IMG/VR virus record: IMGVR_UViG_3300008450_000058
Location: 1-49,658 of that record
From: a virus
Length of the DNA: 49,658 nucleotides
Strand: one strand, 5' to 3'
Position 1 is the stretch's first letter, and each line of letters opens with the position of its first letter. The translations under genes were made by a program, and so were the position numbers. The notes beneath the pieces are model-generated. The model worked only from the letters and a program-made list of their open reading frames with translations. It made no database searches and was not told the DNA's origin. Below, piece by piece: positions 45,619 to 49,658 of this stretch.

Positions 45619-47805
45619 TTACATGATCAGTGGAGGAAACATTCCTGGCCCTAAAACAAAGACACCACCTGCTTTATATTGGTCATAATCATCTGTTCTT
45701 GCAGGTCCTGTATAACCAGTATAATCACCTAATGCAGCCTTAGCATTCTCACGTGCATCTTTTGGATTCAGTCCCATACTTCTATAGTAAACAAAAAGCT
45801 CATCAAAGTTCCTAGCTTTATCTGCTCTTGGTTTCTTACCACGAATAAATCTAACAGTCCCTGTTCTTGGGTCAATATCATACTGGTCAGATGTTGCATT
45901 CAACATAGCAATGTCAGATGCATTCTTCCAACCTGTAGCAAATGCTTGTCTCACTACACTATCAGCTAATCTCTTATCTCTATCATAGTTAGCATTAGTC
46001 AATACTGTCTGATCATAGATCTGTTTACTAATAGCTTGGTTAGCTGCTCTCTCTTGATTTCTAATACCTACGTTAGCTTGCTCAAACTGATTAGCAATAC
46101 CTACGTTAGCATTGTTATATCTAGAAAGTGTATTTGCTGCTTGCTTAGCGCCTTCTCCTTGGATTTGTGATGCTCTAGAAGAATATGCCTTTGGTCCAGT
46201 AAACATAGCCAATGCTTGACTTGCAATGTTTGCATCCTCACTTTGTTGTGCTAATTCTCTAGTAGGATCTAAGTAAGTAGGTTCCATTTCTTCCATATCA
46301 ATTGGAGCAGCCCATGGAAAATACTGACGCAATGAGTTTCTATCTTTCAAGGCACCATAGTAATTCATGATGTCTGGTGAAGTCCACTCAGCCTGTACAG
46401 AATCAGCAATTTGTGGTGGTGCCTGGAAATTAAATAGATCAGGTCTTTGTATTTGCTGTCTTTGTTTATTATCAGTAATTTGAATCTGGGTGTTATCTTG
46501 AGTTTTTGGTTCTTCAGTTTTTGCAGGTTCTGGTTCTGGTTCTTTTGGTTTGATCTGTCTTGCTCCAAATTTTCCATCAACATAAGCAGCACGTAACATA
46601 GCAAGATTTGCTGGATCATCTAATACTTCATCAGTGAATACACCATTAGGAGCTAATGCTCTAATTGATGCATATTTTTTTCCTTCTGTAGTATTACCCC
46701 ATTCTTTCCACATTGCTTTAATAGCATCTGGATTATTTGCTAAGCTCCAGTCATACATTGCTTTTTGAGCTTCTGCATCTGACATAGTTGAAATACCTGG
46801 AACAACCTTTTCCCAACGTCCTAAGTGTTGATCAAGAGGTTCATTATTGGAAGCATAAGCATTAGACTTACCAGTTGGTGTTTTACTACCAGCTACTGTT
46901 TTACCCCCTGTATAAGGAGTAACATCTGTTGTACTTTCTACTCCTTCAACAGCTTTGAACAAACCACCGTAAGCATAGTCAGGAGCAAATGGCATTTCAT
47001 ATCCACCCATAGCCATACCGTAAGCTGCCATTGGTGGCATACCTTGGTCTTGTGGTGGCATCATCATCATTTGATCCTCTGGCATCATTTGTTGTTCTGC
47101 CATTTCTTCACCAGGATTACCCATCATTTCTTGCTCATCCTGTGGTGCCTGAGTCTGTGGTTGATAAGTAGGCATGATAGCTTCTTGCTGAATACCCATA
47201 GCTTCCAAGAATGGCTCAGAAATTTTTGGAATACCTTGTGGGAATGCTTTCTTACCTTCTTGTGCTACGGCTAACCCACCAAGTTTCATTGTATAGTTTC
47301 TGATCATCAAATCAGCAGTCTTCTTATCAATAGCATCAGAGTTAGGATCTTGTAGTATCTGTCTGTACTTATTGATATCATACTGTTTAGCTAAGTCAGC
47401 TGGAGTATAAGAACCTTTTTTCTTACCAAACATCTTTAAGATTTCTGGATCTTTGATTCTCATTGACTTAGTATCACTGAAAATGAAAGAGTCATCTGGT
47501 AAGTTAAGTGGTGTACCACCTGCTGAGTGACGTTTACCTCCGGCTACATATGTTTCTGGAATACCATCACCATTATCAGTAACTACAACTTCACCCTTCT
47601 CAACTTCTACATTAGCCTTTTCTCTATCAATAGGTTGAATAGTCTTCTGAACTTTGAGTTCTTTCTCACCTATGTACTGATCAATGTCTGCACCACCCAT
47701 TGCTGTAGGTTGAATTGCAAGGGCACCATTCATCTGTTGACCTGTCTTAACTGATCTACCGTATGCTGCTTCTGGAAGCGCTGTGATTTTTACTTTGTAA
47801 TACAT
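45619..47805 (-). CDS. Virion-type protein with Met/Gln/Pro-rich segment
   Basis: This 728-residue protein has a conserved-looking N-terminal domain: EKANVEVEKGEVVVTDNGDG, then GGKRHSAGGTPLNLPDDSFI and a SMRIKDPEILKMFGKK segment, a pattern I associate with structural proteins of Bacteroidota phages. A low-complexity region follows near 200-270 (EQQMMPEDQMMMMPPQDQGM). A compact domain near 320-420 (LDQHLGRWEKVVPGISTMSD, later FTDEVLDDPANLAML) is unassigned. A Lys/Glu/Pro linker and a helical, Ala/Asn-rich C-terminal part with ANVGIANQFEQANVGIRNQE repeats come after. It ends QYKAGGVFVLGPGMFPPLIM. It starts four bases after the preceding gene, so the two are co-transcribed. Portal-, tail- or cargo-associated roles cannot be told apart by sequence. 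Confidence 0.75.
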   Translation of the reverse strand: MYYKVKITALPEAAYGRSVKTGQQMNGALAIQPTAMGGADIDQYIGEKELKVQKTIQPIDREKANVEVEKGEVVVTDNGDGIPETYVAGGKRHSAGGTPLNLPDDSFIFSDTKSMRIKDPEILKMFGKKKGSYTPADLAKQYDINKYRQILQDPNSDAIDKKTADLMIRNYTMKLGGLAVAQEGKKAFPQGIPKISEPFLEAMGIQQEAIMPTYQPQTQAPQDEQEMMGNPGEEMAEQQMMPEDQMMMMPPQDQGMPPMAAYGMAMGGYEMPFAPDYAYGGLFKAVEGVESTTDVTPYTGGKTVAGSKTPTGKSNAYASNNEPLDQHLGRWEKVVPGISTMSDAEAQKAMYDWSLANNPDAIKAMWKEWGNTTEGKKYASIRALAPNGVFTDEVLDDPANLAMLRAAYVDGKFGARQIKPKEPEPEPAKTEEPKTQDNTQIQITDNKQRQQIQRPDLFNFQAPPQIADSVQAEWTSPDIMNYYGALKDRNSLRQYFPWAAPIDMEEMEPTYLDPTRELAQQSEDANIASQALAMFTGPKAYSSRASQIQGEGAKQAANTLSRYNNANVGIANQFEQANVGIRNQERAANQAISKQIYDQTVLTNANYDRDKRLADSVVRQAFATGWKNASDIAMLNATSDQYDIDPRTGTVRFIRGKKPRADKARNFDELFVYYRSMGLNPKDARENAKAALGDYTGYTGPARTDDYDQYKAGGVFVLGPGMFPPLIM

Positions 47806-47809
47806 AATG

Positions 47810-49658
47810 TTATTTTATAAATTCAAGCTTACCACCTTGTTTAATAAATTCCTCAACTTGTTTAGCAGACATATAAGTTACTGCACCCTCTTTATATGTA
47901 GAACCACCTTTTTTCTTTTGAGCGTTCCCTTTCTTTTGAAGTTTAGCACCCATCTGGTTTATGAAAGACAATCCACTATTTGTTTCAGGGTCTCTTCCTT
48001 TGTTCTGATACCACTTGTTACCATAGTTTCTTTCTGACCCAGTAAGTTCCATCATGTTAGGAGCTGATATTCTATTGTCAGCTCTTTCAAAAGGATTAAG
48101 AGCAGCACCAGCATATCTGTTGAATTCATTAACACCTCTTTCTAAGTCAACATTAAACATGTTCTTTATTTTTCCTTTTACTGCCCATGGTTGTTTCTTA
48201 GCCATTGTACTCTCAGCAAATGCATCCATTGAAGCATTTTCAGCATCAATGTCTACATCATAAGCATTCATATCTTGAAGCTCTCGTTCTTGTTGAGCAA
48301 GAATTTCATCCATTCTTGAACTACCAAGACCACCCCACCAGTTATTGAATTGTGTTTCTTCTGAATCCATAGAAGCAGGATCATAGTTAAAGCCATATTG
48401 ATTAGCAGAACCTGAACTAAAACCATACTGAGCCATTGGTACACCACCATAAGCCATGTACTGATTAGTCCAATCAGTATCCATAATCTTATCTGTGTTG
48501 TATCCATACCCAGCATAAGGTGAATATGTCATTCCATTGTTGTTCTTTATAAGACCCGTAACATTATCTCTGTAGTATCCTGCAGGAATATCACTAACAC
48601 CAGCATTAAATTCACCCATCATTTGAGCTTGTGGAAGTTGTTGACCACCATAGGCACGGGTAAGAGATTGATTAGCACGATTTTTGAATCCTTGATATGC
48701 ATTTACACCTTGCTGAATATCTTCAGGTACTTGCATATCTTGTCTAGCCTGTCTATCATATCTTTGTACACCTCTTTCAAGTTGTCTGTTTAATCTGTTT
48801 TGCTGTCTATTTTCTTTATTTTGATTAAAGTCATAATCATCACCTTGAGCATAGGATAGAATTCTACCCTTATCATCTGTTTTAGGATTCTTTGAGGTCC
48901 CTGCATTAGCTGCTGCCTCTGCTTCAGCTCTTGCGGTAAATGGATTTTTATAATCTCCAAAGTCAGCACCTTTGTATTCACCATCACCTTGATCACCAAA
49001 GTACATTGCAAACTCTTTAGGTCCAAACATACCTGACTTAGTAACTTCAAACTTACTCATAGGTTGCTGACCTAACATACCTGTAATAGGTAAACCTGTA
49101 GTAGGGTCAAATGGTAAACCAGATTGTTGCAACCAAGAACCTGCTCTTTCAAACACTTTTCCTGTAGGACCGAATCTATTTCCAAACAAAGGTGGGTACA
49201 TTGCTCCCATTCCTTGGTTATACATATTGTAGTTACCCATGTAAGGATTATTGTACCCCATAGCTGGTGGATAGTATCCTTGACCATATGCATAAGGTCC
49301 GTATCCTTGTGGGTAATAGCTTCCTTGTGGTGCATTACTACTAGTATACCATGGCATACTAGATCTTCCTTCCAAATAAGGATCACTATAACCAGTATTT
49401 CCTTTACCACCCACTAACTGTGAGTAGTCAATACCTTCTCTGTACTCACCAACATTGTATCCTTGTGTCTTTAAGAAGTCATACAACTCTTGGTTAGTAA
49501 CTTCAGGTGTTGTAGTATTTCCAGCATCTACTTGACTATCACCTGTACCTTGGAACTTATACAAACCACCATCTCTAAAGTATGGATCATTTGTAAGTTT
49601 ACCTCCGGTTACTGGAATGCTGATATCATCTCCGCCATTCACAAACTTAGTAAGCCCT
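47810..49658 (-). CDS. Gly/Tyr-rich virion-type protein, N-terminus beyond window
   Basis: The frame is open to the right edge: upstream of a GTG at 49642 it reads GLTKFVNGGDDI without a stop, so the true start lies outside the window and at least 616 residues are visible. The protein has an unusual Gly/Tyr/Pro/Asn-rich region (YYPQGYGPYAYGQGYYPPAM and on to GAMYPP), an Arg/Gln-rich coiled stretch (KENRQQNRLNRQLERGVQRY), several AYGG-type short motifs, and a basic tail (KKGNAQKKKGGSTYKEG). There are no membrane segments or enzyme motifs. It is followed after four bases by the gene at 45619-47805, with which it shares the GG-hydrophobic-aromatic motifs. A virion or cargo protein is likely from context. 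Confidence 0.75.
   Translation of the reverse strand, partial: GLTKFVNGGDDISIPVTGGKLTNDPYFRDGGLYKFQGTGDSQVDAGNTTTPEVTNQELYDFLKTQGYNVGEYREGIDYSQLVGGKGNTGYSDPYLEGRSSMPWYTSSNAPQGSYYPQGYGPYAYGQGYYPPAMGYNNPYMGNYNMYNQGMGAMYPPLFGNRFGPTGKVFERAGSWLQQSGLPFDPTTGLPITGMLGQQPMSKFEVTKSGMFGPKEFAMYFGDQGDGEYKGADFGDYKNPFTARAEAEAAANAGTSKNPKTDDKGRILSYAQGDDYDFNQNKENRQQNRLNRQLERGVQRYDRQARQDMQVPEDIQQGVNAYQGFKNRANQSLTRAYGGQQLPQAQMMGEFNAGVSDIPAGYYRDNVTGLIKNNNGMTYSPYAGYGYNTDKIMDTDWTNQYMAYGGVPMAQYGFSSGSANQYGFNYDPASMDSEETQFNNWWGGLGSSRMDEILAQQERELQDMNAYDVDIDAENASMDAFAESTMAKKQPWAVKGKIKNMFNVDLERGVNEFNRYAGAALNPFERADNRISAPNMMELTGSERNYGNKWYQNKGRDPETNSGLSFINQMGAKLQKKGNAQKKKGGSTYKEGAVTYMSAKQVEEFIKQGGKLEFIK

Noticed and set aside
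46825-47274. Plus-strand open frame of 149 residues rich in His, Trp and Cys
   Set aside because: It is the antisense of the Met/Gln/Pro-rich segment, which explains the odd composition.
49640-49642. GTG at 49642 as the true start of the rightmost gene
   Set aside because: The frame stays open to the window edge with plausible protein sequence (GLTKFVNGG), so the gene most likely begins outside.
1-49658. CRISPR array, integrase, insertion sequence or tRNA
   Set aside because: No regularly spaced direct repeats, no recombinase or transposase motifs, and no gap long enough to hold a tRNA with recognisable arms.

Overview
The window looks like about half of a crAss-like phage (Crassvirales, tailed dsDNA phage of Bacteroidota). 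The evidence is a compact plus-strand replication block facing a minus-strand block of giant virion genes, a 4,375-residue protein with the DFDxD-type catalytic motif of crAss-like virion RNA polymerases, almost no Shine-Dalgarno sequences before start codons, AT-rich DNA, and promoter-like TAnnTTTR boxes of Bacteroidota type. TAA, TAG and TGA all end genes here (TAG ends both the DnaB-like gene and the RNA polymerase gene), so I see no stop-codon reassignment of the kind reported in some gut crAss-like phages. I saw no integrase, tRNA, CRISPR array or insertion sequence. The host beyond Bacteroidota cannot be named from the sequence.

Layout. Positions 1-301 hold the start of a minus-strand gene that runs off the left edge. 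An 18-bp divergent gap separates it from the plus-strand block (320-16570): uracil-DNA glycosylase, an unknown protein, a probable small membrane protein, a DnaB-type helicase, an unknown protein, a Sak4/RecA-like ATPase, an SSB-like protein, a cysteine-free DnaG-like primase, a GIY-YIG nuclease, four small proteins, a VWA/DUF2201 protein with a MoxR-type AAA+ ATPase, an unknown protein, a PD-(D/E)XK exonuclease, two unknown proteins, a family B DNA polymerase and a DUF932-like protein. Hairpins at 4789, 10030, 13194 and 16602 divide this block.

The minus-strand block (49658 to 16640, transcribed leftward) holds two low-complexity virion-type proteins, a 988-residue virion or cargo protein, a 2,283-residue protein with a PD-(D/E)XK nuclease module, the giant RNA polymerase fusion, and a 1,977-residue protein with a zincin motif, a LysM-like repeat and a membrane segment. 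The three largest genes alone fill about 26 kb.

How the parts may work together. The late giant proteins are probably packaged and ejected with the DNA, so the virion polymerase could transcribe the plus-strand early block at the start of infection (inferred from crAss-like biology). The early block then builds a replisome and a recombination set (Sak4-like ATPase, SSB, exonuclease). No sliding clamp is visible here, and the DNA polymerase ends in QLSLF, a near-ideal bacterial beta-clamp-binding peptide, so it may borrow the host clamp. The RNA polymerase fusion carries a similar QLTLF peptide beside an AlkB-like domain, a P-loop kinase and an ASCH-like domain. This apparent nucleic-acid repair module fused to a virion RNA polymerase is the most striking feature of the window.
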